The notes under the pieces: generated by a model
Database searches by the model: none
What the model saw: only the letters and a program-made list of their open reading frames with translations
What the model was told of the DNA's origin: nothing
Shown here: in pieces, positions 1 through 10,992 of the stretch
Numbering within the stretch: the first letter of the stretch is position 1
Layout of the letters: each line of letters opens with the position of its first letter
Translations under genes and position numbers: made by a program
NCBI GenBank assembly: GCA_039519185.1
Contig: CM076849.1
Span: forward strand, 108,133,806-108,197,805
Direction of reading: 5' to 3'
Source: Astragalus membranaceus
Lineage: Eukaryota > Streptophyta > Magnoliopsida > Fabales > Fabaceae
DNA: 64,000 bases

Positions 1-470
1 AGAAAAACAAAAATTAGTGACGCCATATTTTCGTCACTAAACAATGAAAATTCGTCACTAAACCTCTTAGCGACGAAATTTGTGACGAAACCAGATCCGT
101 AGCGAAATCTGGCGTCACTAAATCATTTGCGAGGAATAATAAATTTCGTTGCTATTAGCGAGGAATAAATCCCTCACAAAAGCCTAAAGTTTCGTCGCTA
201 AACAATAACACCAAATCAGATAAAAAAGACGCTTTTCGTCGCTAATAGTGAGGAATACGTTTCGTCGCTAATTGTGAGGAACATTTTTCGTCGCTAATAG
301 CGAGGAACAAGTTTCGTAGCTAATTGTGAGGAACCATTGTCGTCGCTAATAGTGAGGAACATATTTCGTCGCTAATTGTGAGGAACAATTTTCGTCACTA
401 ACAGCGAGGAAACAACTTCCTCTCTAACAGTTAGGGAAATTATTTATTTCTCCCAATTAGTGACGAATTT
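1..470. repeat. CACTA-1 subterminal repeats, 3' side
   Basis: About a dozen short units of the form TTCGTCGCTAAT followed by A/TG and GAGGAA recur at roughly 25-60-bp spacing, in both orientations. In CACTA elements such subterminal arrays are the binding sites for the TNPA-type protein. The terminal CACTA sequence itself lies left of the window. Confidence 0.8.
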
Positions 471-732
471 TAAAACCAATTTTTTTAAATTTATCCAACA
501 CCAGTTTTTTTTAATATATCCATTCCATCCTGTAATTGTGTGAAACCTTTAATCAAATTAAAGGATTAAAGGAGTGGTGCTTGAATACATAGGTTACAAT
601 GTTTTTTAAAAGTACACATTTCATATTACTAATAAAGCTAATAAGCATAGTTCATACAAACCAAAAGTAATGTTAATCAAAAAAATACATAACCCTTACA
701 CATCATTGTTTGAAAAAAAAACAAAAAACACA

Positions 733-1176
733 TCAACCATTTAGTTCATCATAATACTCTTCATCATTTTGTTGGTCATCCTCGTTTGTAGGTGGAGGTG
801 GAGGTGGAGGTGAAGGCGGACGTGGATGAGTTTGAGAAAAAGTCTCCATAAACTTAAGCATCTTCTCCTGTGTTGCACAAAGGCCACTCACTTGCTCCTT
901 AAGACTTTGATTTTCTGCAGTCAAGTTAGAAAAGTCAGCCTTCATTTGCATATATTCAGACTTTATTTGCACATATTCAGACTCAGAGATTCCAGTAGAT
1001 CGTTTGGAAGAAGGAATGTAGTTTTCTCCTTCAGGACCCAAACCAAATATTCTTTTCTTCTTATCTACACCTCCAACAATCTCTAAGAAGATGTTGTTGT
1101 CAGATTGCTCGCTAGACACGCTATCTCCTAGTGCCTCTTGTGAGTCTCTTTCAAGAATACGACTTTCATACTCATT
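733..1176 (-). CDS. TNPA-like (Transposase_24 type) protein, last coding exon
   Basis: This is the 3'-terminal exon of the second CACTA-1 gene. It opens just after a splice acceptor (TTTTTTCAG read on the minus strand, ending at 1177) with residues NEYESRI and closes with an acidic tail (DDQQNDEEYYDELNG) before the stop at 733. A heptad-like coiled-coil stretch (about 1000-860) precedes a proline run. The end of the Transposase_24 (Ptta/En/Spm) family looks like this: an 'SE' exon, a coiled coil and an acidic terminus. A very similar exon order is present in CACTA-2 (38108-38712), which supports the exon assignment. The upstream exons lie at 16335-17873, separated by an intron that now holds a gypsy element. 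The family's usual role is binding subterminal repeats and assisting transposition. Confidence 0.75.
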   Translation of the reverse strand, partial: NEYESRILERDSQEALGDSVSSEQSDNNIFLEIVGGVDKKKRIFGLGPEGENYIPSSKRSTGISESEYVQIKSEYMQMKADFSNLTAENQSLKEQVSGLCATQEKMLKFMETFSQTHPRPPSPPPPPPPTNEDDQQNDEEYYDELNG

Positions 1177-2878
1177 CTGAAAAAATAATAATCAAACATG
1201 AGCATTTCAAAATAATAATCAAAATTAGTAAAGTATAGAAGCTATCAGACCAAATATATCAGACCAAATTAATACTCATCATAGAAGTCAGGGGAAAGTA
1301 AGTCAACAAAACCATCAACTTAGCAAATAATAATCAAAATTAGCAAAGTATAGAAGCTATCAGACCAAATATATCAGACCAAATTAATATAGCAGACCAA
1401 ATTAATACTTATCATATTTGTCTCCTTAATATTTTCTTAATATTTATCTGAGCTTGCTAGGACTCATCAATATTTTTCCAAGAATATAAGTTTTCATGGA
1501 AATTAACTAATCATAAACGTGCATAATGAAAACTTCATATACGCTACGATCCAAAAGATCATTTGTAAGATCAATAGTTTAGAAACTAAACACCTAACTT
1601 CTGCAACTTATAGACTGCAAGATCAATAGTTTTAGAAAGAAAACTCCCAAGCATCAATCCTTTCAGCCACACACAAGTAAGGTCAAAGCAGAAGATAAAA
1701 TGAAGATGTAAAGTGAGGCAACTGCAAATATTTACACAAATGACTGACATGGAATACCAATTGAAACATAATTTTCAACCAAAAAAACACCAAAAGACCT
1801 ATAAGTCAAGCCTAAAATCACTAAGAATGAACCTTTAAGGAAACACTAGCAAGTTATATAATCAGTCAAGGGTGGTTCTTGATCCGACGACTTTGCTACT
1901 CTACATAAACCATTTAATTTTATTCTACGAATTACAATATCTTATGCAATGGCATAAAACTCACAAACTCATTGATCAATGCTATATCTAGATAGATATA
2001 AAGCCTATAGTTTAATGGGATCCGAATTACCTATAGATATAAACTCAGTGACCAAAATTGCACCATTACCTTTCACTCATTTTGTGATCACACATTTTGT
2101 TGGCATGGCTTAGCAAAATAATATACAGGAAAATCATTATACACTCATTTTGTGATCACACATTCAGTAGTATTACATAAACTACAGAATATAAACTTCC
2201 AGGCAGATCAATCTACAAAAAGGAAAAATAGATGACATTTTCCGTAAAATAATTCTAGATCATTAGACATTGATTCATAAAACACGCTGGAAAAGAATGA
2301 AGGCATGGCATGAAGACGTGTTCAAAGACGTCAACTTAGTAGTAGTAGTAATGCAGATAACATAAAAATGCTAAAAAAAAAGAAGACAGCTAAATTTGAT
2401 TGGAAACTATCAGACCAAATAAATGCAGAAACTCATTGTAAATGCAGAAACTCATTGTAAAATGCAGAAACTCATTGTAAATGCAGAAACTCATTGTAAA
2501 AGAGAAGACAGTTAAATATGTAATTGACGACAGATTGGAAACTATCAGACCAAATAAATGCAGAAACTCACAACAAATAAAACAACTAAATTTGGACGTT
2601 AATGTAGAAATTTTAACAGAAGATATACAGATACAGTTTAAAAAATTCCAACGTTGAAATATATATCTTCACAAACATGCTTTAGTGTACATAAACAACT
2701 CATCACATACTTATTTTAGCAAACTGAAACAGCTGCACTAGCAAGAACTAAACACCTAAACACCTAAATTCTGCACCAGATTACAGCTGTACTAGCAAAC
2801 TGAAACAGTGATCAGTTGAAGGCTACTCATCACATACTCATTGATCAATGCTATATCTATGGCTTAGCAAAATAATAT
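1177..2878. other. TNPA-gene intron with internal duplications, no coding
   Basis: This AT-rich stretch has no credible ORF. It belongs to the intron between the TNPA exons at 1176 and 16335. It contains several local duplications: a block around 1205-1270 repeated at about 1330-1415; four copies of a 20-bp unit beginning AAATGCAGAAACTCATTGTA at about 2423-2500; and a segment 2124-2612 whose second, shorter copy begins at 16080, on the other side of the inserted retrotransposon. Confidence 0.7.
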
Positions 2879-2883
2879 ACAGG
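2879..2883 (+). repeat. Target-site duplication ACAGG, left copy (Tat-1)
   Basis: ACAGG directly precedes the 5' LTR and is repeated exactly at 16080-16084 after the 3' LTR. A 5-bp duplication is the usual product of gypsy integration. Confidence 0.95.
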
Positions 2884-3635
2884 TGTTAGCCTGCATTTTC
2901 GACAGGCTAATATTAAATGCAGTCAACAGGGTTTGACTTAATAATTTCAGAAAGAAGGCAGATCTTCGACACCAAGATATAATTTCGACTTCAAGAGGTA
3001 ATAACCAAGGGAAAGCAGCCTAATGCATAACTTAGCGAATTTGGAAAAAGAGGTCACACTTCGACAGAGAGAAGATTATAAACAGCGAAACAAGCAAAGC
3101 TATGGAGATCTGTCGAAAGGGACATTGTTTCCTTGGTCGAAAAGAAAGAGCGGTTGGACAATCGAAGTAGAAGCACGTCGAAATAGCAGTTACTCTGCCT
3201 TATCTTGTTTTAGAAAACCGCTGAGCGGTTATAGTCTTATTTGTATTATAAATAGAGGTTCTGTAGAGAGAAAAATGGGTCGCAAATTTCATTACATACA
3301 TTTCCTAAAACACTCTACTTCCGCAAACAGAGAAAACAGAGTCAACAGGAATTCATGTATGATTTTGCGTACCACTTCTTTATATAATTGTTTTCATTTC
3401 TTTTAGATTTCTGCACTTTGTCATCTTCTCCACTTACAATTACTGCAATTTACTGCATTTGATTCATCTTCCCGCATTTACAAATTCTTGCACTTTATCG
3501 TAAGTTTCTGCACTTCTATTAAATATCAACAATTCTTAGTAAAATTTGATCACAAATGGCCTGAGATTCCTAGTTGTTCTCGCAAGTAACACGTGTAGTG
3601 AAACTAGCGGTGTTTACTAAAAATCACTGTAAACA
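2884..3635 (+). repeat. 5' LTR of Tat-1
   Basis: 752 bp, TG...CA ends, matched without gaps by 15328-16079. A TATA box (TATAAATA) lies at 3247-3254, about 390 bp before the LTR end, and would start the genomic transcript. The open frame at 3023-3406 inside it is also present in the 3' LTR (from 15569) and is not a gene. Confidence 0.95.
3247..3254 (+). promoter_or_regulatory. LTR TATA box (Tat-1)
   Basis: TATAAATA in an AT-rich context in the middle of the LTR. The same sequence is at 15691-15698 in the 3' LTR. Confidence 0.6.
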
Positions 3636-3655
3636 AATTGGCACGCCCAGTGGGA
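3636..3655 (+). promoter_or_regulatory. Primer-binding-site region of Tat-1
   Basis: The bases directly after the 5' LTR read AATTGGCACGCCCAGTGGGA. This is where the minus-strand primer tRNA should anneal. It is not the initiator-Met type seen in the chromovirus and LARD of this window; I cannot name the tRNA. Confidence 0.55.
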
Positions 3656-3734
3656 CTTTTGTGCTAACTAATTAAAATTTTTACTAAGATAATTCTGGGT
3701 TTGTTAAACACAGAACCAGTACATCGCACGTTGC

Positions 3735-6700
3735 ATGCGTTTAAGAAGTGGTAGACAGTTACATCAAATGCCACGTTCAAACATGAATGGTGCTTCTACA
3801 TCGAATGGACATTCCCAGGCGTCAGTTACTGATACCAACGCCACGAACACCCAGGGAGCAACCCTTCCTGCACCATCTCCAGGAGTAAATACTCCCATAA
3901 CTGCTCCAAACGTGGTCAGCATAACCGCCCCATTACCTTCATCGACAGACATGGGTATAACCGCTGTAACCGCTCCCACTATAACTCCTCGGTCGAATAT
4001 GATGATTCCCCAGTCATCAACTTTTGGTTCAACCAATCCCTGGATGCCCAACGCTATGGTGGGAAATATGCCATATAATTTTCCCATGAATGGTCGAAAT
4101 TACCCCTATGGAATGCCAACCGCCATGATGGTAGGACTCCATACAAATGCATCTACGTATGCAGATAACATGGCTTCGAACTTTTCGCCTATGCACAACC
4201 CATCAGAGAATATGTATAGTCGAAATATACAACCTTCAATAACCACTTCGTCATTATTGGCATTAAGACAACAAATGGATGATAGTAACCATGACATGGT
4301 AAATATGCTAACACAGCAAATAGGTACAGTGTTTAATCCCCTGATACAGAACACAAATAATAGTTACCAAATGTTAGCAACACAAATGGGTCGAATTGCT
4401 GATTTCTTTGGCACTCCACAAATACAAAACCAGCAAATTCCCCAAGTACAAAACATCAGGCCTGTTGACTTACCTGTCGAAATGCCTAATAATGCAACCC
4501 CAGTGAATAGAGCACAACAATTTGTCGAAGAGCCTATACCTGAAGTGGTGCTAGTAAATAGAAATCAAAATGCTGATGAGGTAGTTAGGCAAGTCCAGCA
4601 AAATAACCTCGGACTACAAAATAATTTGGCTAATCTTGTCGAAACTATACTAGCCCAAAATGGTCTTAATTTAGGCTTACACAGACCTAATTTTGTATCT
4701 CCCTTATCTGAATATGTGATGCAAACAGATTTGCCTAGAGGGTGGAAAATTCCTAAGTTCACAAAATTTGCTGGAGAAACCAGCGAATCTGCTGTCGAAC
4801 ATATTGCAAGATATTTGACTGAGGCTGGGGACATTGCGCTAAACGAAAATTTGAAAATGAAATATTTCCCAAATTCTTTGACAAAAAATGCATTTACTTG
4901 GTTTACAACATTACCCCCGCATTCCATGTTTAATTGGAATCAATTAGAAAAAGCCTTTCATGAACAATTTTACATGGGACAATCAAAGATTAGCCTTAAA
5001 GAATTGGCTAGTGTTCGACGTGCAATGCCAGAATCTATTGATGAATATCTCAATAGATTTAGATTACTCAAGGCGAGATGTTTCACCCAAGTGCCTGAAC
5101 ATGAGTTAGTCGAAATGGCTGCTGGTGGTTTAGATTACTCCATCAGGAAAAAGCTGGATACTTTACACCTAAGAGATATGGCTCAATTGGCTGATAGAGT
5201 TCGACAAGTTGAAAGACTCAAAGCAGAAAAAGCTTCGACAACTAAGTTTAACAATAAGAAAGAAAAAGTGGCGTTTGTTAATGTTGATAACAATAGCCAA
5301 GAATTCGACATATCTTATGAAAATGTCGAGGAAGAGGTTGACATTGCAGAATTAAAACCTGGACCTCCATATACATGCAAATTGTTAAACCCCTCTAATG
5401 GAAAAAACCCTGTCGAACCAAAAAATGATAAGTTTGTTGCAAAAACATATACCTTCGACGTCACAAAATGTGACCAAATATTTGATCTTTTGGTGACTGA
5501 TGGTCAAATTTTAGTGCCTAAAGGTCTAAAAATACCACCATTGGAACAACAAAAGAAAAGAGGTTATTGCAAATATCATAATTTCTTGGGTCATAACACC
5601 TCCCGATGTGTACTTTTCAGGGATCTAGTTCAGAAAGCATTGAATGATGGAAGGCTGAAATTTGATGACAAAAGTAAATCATCAATGCAGATCGACAACA
5701 ATCCTATGCCCACAGCAGAGGCAAATTATACTGAAGTAGATATTTTGATGGTCGAAACCAATGAAGTGGTTGCTGAAAGTCTTGAAGCGAACATCAAAAT
5801 GGTCATCAATGACCAATATGCTGAAAAAATGCAGGTGGTTTATCCACAAGCTGAAGAGGACTTGGTAGACTTCCTCAACAGATGCAAGATAAATAACACC
5901 GAGGTGATGTTGTGCCCACGGTGCAGTTCTGTATTCGACAAGGAGGCCGCTAAAAGCCTTGAAAGTGTCACTCCTCAATTCAAGAGAAAAAACAAATGGG
6001 TCGATAATAGGCCCAAATTCAGCTTCAACCCAAGAGGTGTGCCATATAAGGTTACATCTTCAACAAGACAAGCTCCGAAGGCTCAAAGGAGAACATTCGT
6101 GCCACCTGCAAGGGCCCCTGTCGGAAGATGGGTATACCCAGGAAATAAGGAGACTGAATGTCGCCTAAAGATGGTAGGAGAGACTTCCAATGCCATGAAT
6201 CAAAACAAGGCGCCTAATTCCAATAGGTACGCCTATAGCAATAATTACAAGGGGAAAAACCCCATGACAAGAACACAATGGCGAAGATACCAGCGCCAGA
6301 TGAAATTGACTGGTGCTGAGAAAAAGGAGAACATCGACACAAGCAAAGGTAAACAATTAGCTTCCAGTGTCGAATTCCCAAGAAAATCAGCAAAAGAGAG
6401 GCTATTCCCTCCCCTTGCAGACATCAAAAAAGGTCTTGACTCTGAAGAAGGCCTGCAATTAGATGATGATATGGACTCTGAATTCTTAGATTCAGAACCA
6501 GACCTCGACATCATCTGTGTCGTTTCAATTCTGCCAATTGAATTCGACGTCGTTTCAGAAGTGACTGAGATCGAACAAGATTTCGATCAAGATATGGCTA
6601 AGCACAGGCCAATGTGTTACTACGTACTAAATAATGGCTCCATAGAAGAGCAGAATGCAGTCTTCGAAAGACCGGATGGAGGAATGAAACACCATCTAAA

Positions 6701-7307
6701 ACCATTGTTTATACAAGCAAAAGTAAACAATGTAGGCGTCAATAAAATATTGGTTGATGGGGGCGCAGCGGTTAACCTGATGCCACAACATGTGCTGGCA
6801 AAAGTTGGCAAATCAGAGACTGATTTACGGCCACATAACATAGTCCTCACTAATTATGAGGGAAAATCTGGCTATTCGTTAGGAGCCATAGAAGTGGAGT
6901 TAACAGTGGGGAGTGTGAAGCGAAAAACTATGTTCATAGTCATACCCACCAGAGCAAACTTCAATCTACTCCTGGGTAGAGAGTGGATTCATGGAGTAGG
7001 AGCAGTGCCCTCAACACTCCACCAGAGACTCTCTATTTGGAGAGAAGATGGCCTGGTCAAAAATATAGAAGCAGACCAGAGTTATTTCTTGGCAGAGGTC
7101 GACCATATTACAAGGAGGACCTTTGACAAACAATTGGCGACTATTGCGCCATGCACACCTTCAGACACTGCATATGTCCCTATGGACAATGTGTTTGAAT
7201 CCCTAGATCTCCACCCTAACCATGGCTTCATATGGGAGAGGGAAGTGATCGATGAGGCATCACCTTCAATAGGCTTTTGCAAGCCTACAGGGTGGGATGG
7301 TCCCTAA
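3735..7307 (+). CDS. Gag-protease polyprotein (Tat-1)
   Basis: The frame encodes 1190 residues and starts at the first ATG after the leader. The N-terminal 300 residues are Pro/Asn/Thr-rich and low in complexity. A retrotransposon gag core follows (about residues 335-490, including the stretch around PKFTKFAGETSESAVEHI and EQFYMGQSKISL). A short Cys/His knuckle (YCKYHNFLGHNTSRC) lies near 615-630 and a second Cys pair (MLCPRCSS) near 725. An aspartic protease follows, with VDGGAAVN carrying the catalytic Asp at about residue 1008, and with NLLLGREWIH further on. Gag forms the particle and protease cleaves the polyprotein. The frame ends in TAA at 7305; the next frame starts 4 bp later in the same phase, so gag-pro and pol differ by a single stop codon. 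Confidence 0.92.
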   Translation: MRLRSGRQLHQMPRSNMNGASTSNGHSQASVTDTNATNTQGATLPAPSPGVNTPITAPNVVSITAPLPSSTDMGITAVTAPTITPRSNMMIPQSSTFGSTNPWMPNAMVGNMPYNFPMNGRNYPYGMPTAMMVGLHTNASTYADNMASNFSPMHNPSENMYSRNIQPSITTSSLLALRQQMDDSNHDMVNMLTQQIGTVFNPLIQNTNNSYQMLATQMGRIADFFGTPQIQNQQIPQVQNIRPVDLPVEMPNNATPVNRAQQFVEEPIPEVVLVNRNQNADEVVRQVQQNNLGLQNNLANLVETILAQNGLNLGLHRPNFVSPLSEYVMQTDLPRGWKIPKFTKFAGETSESAVEHIARYLTEAGDIALNENLKMKYFPNSLTKNAFTWFTTLPPHSMFNWNQLEKAFHEQFYMGQSKISLKELASVRRAMPESIDEYLNRFRLLKARCFTQVPEHELVEMAAGGLDYSIRKKLDTLHLRDMAQLADRVRQVERLKAEKASTTKFNNKKEKVAFVNVDNNSQEFDISYENVEEEVDIAELKPGPPYTCKLLNPSNGKNPVEPKNDKFVAKTYTFDVTKCDQIFDLLVTDGQILVPKGLKIPPLEQQKKRGYCKYHNFLGHNTSRCVLFRDLVQKALNDGRLKFDDKSKSSMQIDNNPMPTAEANYTEVDILMVETNEVVAESLEANIKMVINDQYAEKMQVVYPQAEEDLVDFLNRCKINNTEVMLCPRCSSVFDKEAAKSLESVTPQFKRKNKWVDNRPKFSFNPRGVPYKVTSSTRQAPKAQRRTFVPPARAPVGRWVYPGNKETECRLKMVGETSNAMNQNKAPNSNRYAYSNNYKGKNPMTRTQWRRYQRQMKLTGAEKKENIDTSKGKQLASSVEFPRKSAKERLFPPLADIKKGLDSEEGLQLDDDMDSEFLDSEPDLDIICVVSILPIEFDVVSEVTEIEQDFDQDMAKHRPMCYYVLNNGSIEEQNAVFERPDGGMKHHLKPLFIQAKVNNVGVNKILVDGGAAVNLMPQHVLAKVGKSETDLRPHNIVLTNYEGKSGYSLGAIEVELTVGSVKRKTMFIVIPTRANFNLLLGREWIHGVGAVPSTLHQRLSIWREDGLVKNIEADQSYFLAEVDHITRRTFDKQLATIAPCTPSDTAYVPMDNVFESLDLHPNHGFIWEREVIDEASPSIGFCKPTGWDGP

Positions 7308-7310
7308 ACG

Positions 7311-9080
7311 GTGATGATGTCTATACCCACCGTATGGGAAAGAATTACGGCTTATGTGGCCGAAAATAAACAAAATATGGCTTTGGAGGCCGAATTGCAA
7401 CAAAATATGGTTGAACAAGCCATAGAAGTTAACCCAGAAGTTAACAATAAAGATAAAATGGCCAAAGGCCAGAGACTTGACTGCATCTACGATGATGAGC
7501 CTTTAGGTTTTGAAAAAGACCTAATGGGTTCGACTAAGAAGATGCAGGCTCAAGACCCTCTTGAAGAAATTGATTTAGCAGATGGCCCCATAAAAAGGCC
7601 AACATTTATCAGTGCTAAAATCGACAAGGGTTTGAAAGATCGAACTATCGAGTTACTCAAAGAGTATAAAGATTGCTTCGCTTGGGATTACAATGAGATG
7701 CCTGGTCTACGTCGAGAAGTAGTCGAACTGAAACTGCCCATTCGACCAGACAAAAAACCAGTGAAGCAAACACCAAGGAGGTTCGCACCTCAGGTTCTGT
7801 CGAAGATCAAAGAAGAGATCGAAAGATTACTCAAGAGCAACTTCATCAGGACTGTCAGGCATGTTGATTGGTTAGCCAACATTGTTCCTGTTATTAAGAA
7901 AAATGGAACATTACGAGTCTGTATAGATTTTCGTGATTTAAATAATGCTACACCCAAAGATCAATACCCTATACCTGTGGCAGAAATGCTAGTTGATTCG
8001 GCAGCAGGATTTGAATACCTAAGTATGTTTGATGGATATTCAGGATATAATCAAATTTTTATTGCCGAAGAAGATGTGTCAAAAACAGCATTTCGATGCC
8101 CAGGGGCATTAGGTGTTTATGAATGGGTAGTAATGCCATTTGGTTTAAAAAATGCTGGTGCAACATACCAGAGAGCAATGAATTCTATGTTTCATGATTT
8201 TATTGAAAATTTTATGCAAGTATACATAGATGATATTGTTATCAAATCTTCAACAGAAAATGGCCATTTAGACCATCTTCGACAATCATTCGAAAGAATA
8301 AGAAAATATGGATTGAAAATGAATCCAATCAAATGTGCCTTTTGTGTACGTGCAGGTGACTTCTTGGGCTTCGTTGTTCACAAAAAAGGCATCGAAATTA
8401 ATCAAAACAAGACGAAGGCAATCATGGAAACAAAAGCCCCTTCGACTAAAAAAGAGCTTCAGTCATTATTGGGAAAGATTAATTTCCTCAGAAGGTTCAT
8501 CTCCAACCTAAGTGGCAAAACTCAAGTGTTCTCGCCATTGCTTCGACTGAAGAAAGAAGACTTATTCAGGTGGGATCCAGAGCACCAGAAGGCCTTCGAC
8601 GACATTAAGGCTTATTTAGTTAAACCACCTATATTGTTGCCACCTATCAGAGATAAGGTGATGAAATTGTATATAGCAGCATCAGAGCTAACAATAGGTA
8701 GCATGCTAGCACAAGAGGATGATAATGGTGTCGAAAGAGCCATATATTACCTGAGTAGAGTGTTAAATGATGCTGAAACTAGATATCAGCCAATGGAGAA
8801 ATTGTGCCTTTGTTTGTATTTTTCTTGTACCAAACTAAAGCAATATATCAAGCCAGTTGATGTGTATGTGCATTCTCATTTCGATATTATTAAACACATG
8901 TTGTCGAAACCAATATTGCATAATAGAATTGGCAAATGGGCACTAGCTTTATCTGAGTATTCATTAACATACCAGCCTTTGAAAGCTATCAAAGGACAAA
9001 TTGTTGCTGACTTTATTGTTGACCATTCGTTGGTCGAAGTGACAGTTAGTCAAATGAATAATCGACCTTGGACACTTTAA
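7311..9080 (+). CDS. Reverse transcriptase and first RNase H (Tat-1 pol, part 1)
   Basis: 589 residues in the same phase as gag-pro. RT motifs are present in order: NGTLRVCIDFRDLN, SMFDGYSGYNQI, MPFGLKNAGATYQRAMN and the catalytic YIDD (residues 305-308), then the connection region LGKINFLRRFI. A first RNase H follows, where LYIAASE replaces the usual catalytic-Asp motif. This degenerate 'tether' form is what Tat elements show once a second RNase H has been gained. The frame ends in TAA at 9078-9080, directly before the catalytic motif of the second RNase H (FDGSSHKNGSG), which continues in the same phase. Translation is therefore blocked here unless the stop is read through; a single-base change is the simplest explanation. 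Confidence 0.92.
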   Translation: MMMSIPTVWERITAYVAENKQNMALEAELQQNMVEQAIEVNPEVNNKDKMAKGQRLDCIYDDEPLGFEKDLMGSTKKMQAQDPLEEIDLADGPIKRPTFISAKIDKGLKDRTIELLKEYKDCFAWDYNEMPGLRREVVELKLPIRPDKKPVKQTPRRFAPQVLSKIKEEIERLLKSNFIRTVRHVDWLANIVPVIKKNGTLRVCIDFRDLNNATPKDQYPIPVAEMLVDSAAGFEYLSMFDGYSGYNQIFIAEEDVSKTAFRCPGALGVYEWVVMPFGLKNAGATYQRAMNSMFHDFIENFMQVYIDDIVIKSSTENGHLDHLRQSFERIRKYGLKMNPIKCAFCVRAGDFLGFVVHKKGIEINQNKTKAIMETKAPSTKKELQSLLGKINFLRRFISNLSGKTQVFSPLLRLKKEDLFRWDPEHQKAFDDIKAYLVKPPILLPPIRDKVMKLYIAASELTIGSMLAQEDDNGVERAIYYLSRVLNDAETRYQPMEKLCLCLYFSCTKLKQYIKPVDVYVHSHFDIIKHMLSKPILHNRIGKWALALSEYSLTYQPLKAIKGQIVADFIVDHSLVEVTVSQMNNRPWTL

Positions 9081-10901
9081 TTCGATGGATCAAGCCATAA
9101 AAATGGTTCTGGAATTTGTATATTAATTGTTTCACCAGTAAACATACCAACAAAGTATAAGTTTAAAATCAAAGAGCGCTGCTCTAACAATGAGGCTGAA
9201 TATGAAGCCTTAATTGCAGGATTGGAAATCTTATTAGAGTTGGGGGCAAAGGCTGTCAAAATTAAAGGTGATTCTGAATTAGTGGTGAAGCAGTTAACCA
9301 AAGAATATAAGTGCATCAAAGAAAATTTAATCTTATATTTTGTCACTGCCAATACTTTGTTAAAACGTTTCGACAATGTTCACATTGTGCATATACCTCG
9401 AATTGAGAATCAAGAGGCAAACGACTTAGCACAAATTGCTTCGAGTTATAAAGTCTCTCCAACAAAGCTCAGTGAGTTAATTGAAATTAAAGAGAAGTTG
9501 ATTTCGACAGATCGTAAAGATGATGAATTGTCAATGCCAAAACTTGAGGGGGCAGACAGTGTAAGTGTAGAATTACTTCCTCCAATTGAAAATGGCGAAA
9601 TTTTTGCCATTGACAATATGTCGAATGATGACTGGAGAAAATCAATTGTCGAATACTTGGAAAATCCAACAGGGACAACAAATCGAAAAACCAAGTATAG
9701 AGCTCTAAGCTATGTAATTCTTGGAAACGAATTGTTAAAGAAAACCCCGGAAGGAGTCCTGCTTAAATGCCTTAATGAGAATGAGGCATATTTGGCAATT
9801 TCCAATACTCATAGTGGAGCTTGTGGATCTCACCAAGCGGGGCACAAAATGAAATGGCTTTTATTTCGACAAGGAGTATACTGGCCTACTATGCTTAAAG
9901 ATTGCATAGATTTTGCTAAAGGGTGTCAAGAATGTCAAAAATACGCAGGAATACAACATGTACCTGCAAATGAGTTACACTCAATAATAAAGCCTTGGCC
10001 ATTTAGAGGATGGGCTTTAGACATAATTGGCGAAATTAAACCAACATCGTCGAAAGGTCACCGCTACATATTAGTGGGTATCGATTACTTTACTAAGTGG
10101 GTCGAAGCTATCCCTTTAGCTAATGTAGACCAAGAGGCAGTAATAGCCTTTATCCAAAACCACATTCTATGCAGGTTTGGAGTTCCAGAAACCATCACTA
10201 CAGACCAAGGCTCAGTGTTTACTGGTCGAAAAATGTTTGAGTTTGCCTCCATAAGTGGATTTAAGTTATTAAGTTCGACACCATATTATGCTCAGGCAAA
10301 TGGTCAGGTCGAAGCAGCCAATAAGATTATCATTAATTTGATTAAAAAACATATTGGGCAAAAGCCTAAGAATTGGCACAAAACCCTTGATCAAGCATTA
10401 TGGGCTTGTCGAAATTCCCCTAGAGAATCAATCAACACTACTCCATTTAGTCTCACTTTTGGGCATGATGCAGTTTTACCAGTCGAAATCTATTTACAAT
10501 CAACCAGGATCCAAAGGCAATTTGAAATTCCTTCAGACCATTATTGGAGCATGATTTTAGATGAATTGGTTGACATAGATGAAGAAAGGTTACTTGCATT
10601 AGATATCCTTATAAGGCAAAAAGAAAGAGTAGCTAAAGCTTATAACAAGAAGGTGAAATTCAAAGCTTTTGTTACAGGAGACTTAGTGTGGAAAGTGATA
10701 TTACCCATGGACAAAAAAGATAGAGCCTTGGGAAAATGGTCACCAAATTGGGAAGGACCATTTAAAATTTTACAAGTTTTCTCAAACGGTGCTTATGAAG
10801 TCGAAGAGTTAAGTGCTGATAATCGAATTTTGCGTATAAATGGCAAGTATTTAAAGAGATATAAGCCAATGTTGCAAGAAATCAAAATAACGCAAAATTA
10901 A
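9081..10901 (+). CDS. Second (archaeal-type) RNase H and integrase (Tat-1 pol, part 2)
   Basis: This reads on in the same phase after the TAA at 9078. RNase H residues FDGS, NEAEYEAL and GDSELVV are all present (about 9081-9430), so the active site looks intact. The integrase zinc-binding HHCC module spans about 9805-9945 (HSGACGSHQAGHK ... CQECQKY). The catalytic core follows (about 10010-10330) with LDIIGE, TTDQGSVF and GQVEAANK supplying the D, D and E residues. The C-terminal part (GPFKILQVFSNGAYEVEEL) is the usual GPF-type module; no chromodomain follows. The first internal ATG is at 9222, inside the RNase H, so a free start there would give a truncated protein. Confidence 0.9.
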   Translation, partial: FDGSSHKNGSGICILIVSPVNIPTKYKFKIKERCSNNEAEYEALIAGLEILLELGAKAVKIKGDSELVVKQLTKEYKCIKENLILYFVTANTLLKRFDNVHIVHIPRIENQEANDLAQIASSYKVSPTKLSELIEIKEKLISTDRKDDELSMPKLEGADSVSVELLPPIENGEIFAIDNMSNDDWRKSIVEYLENPTGTTNRKTKYRALSYVILGNELLKKTPEGVLLKCLNENEAYLAISNTHSGACGSHQAGHKMKWLLFRQGVYWPTMLKDCIDFAKGCQECQKYAGIQHVPANELHSIIKPWPFRGWALDIIGEIKPTSSKGHRYILVGIDYFTKWVEAIPLANVDQEAVIAFIQNHILCRFGVPETITTDQGSVFTGRKMFEFASISGFKLLSSTPYYAQANGQVEAANKIIINLIKKHIGQKPKNWHKTLDQALWACRNSPRESINTTPFSLTFGHDAVLPVEIYLQSTRIQRQFEIPSDHYWSMILDELVDIDEERLLALDILIRQKERVAKAYNKKVKFKAFVTGDLVWKVILPMDKKDRALGKWSPNWEGPFKILQVFSNGAYEVEELSADNRILRINGKYLKRYKPMLQEIKITQN

Positions 10902-10992
10902 GAGAATGTGAAGATATAAACATGGCACTCATGCCAGGAAATATTGTCAAAATACAAATCGAGTAGAATGCTGTCAGATTACAGATGGAAAG

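Noticed and set aside
3023..3406. 127-codon frame at the 5' LTR, repeated from 15569
   Set aside because: Lies inside LTR sequence over the TATA box; no domain.
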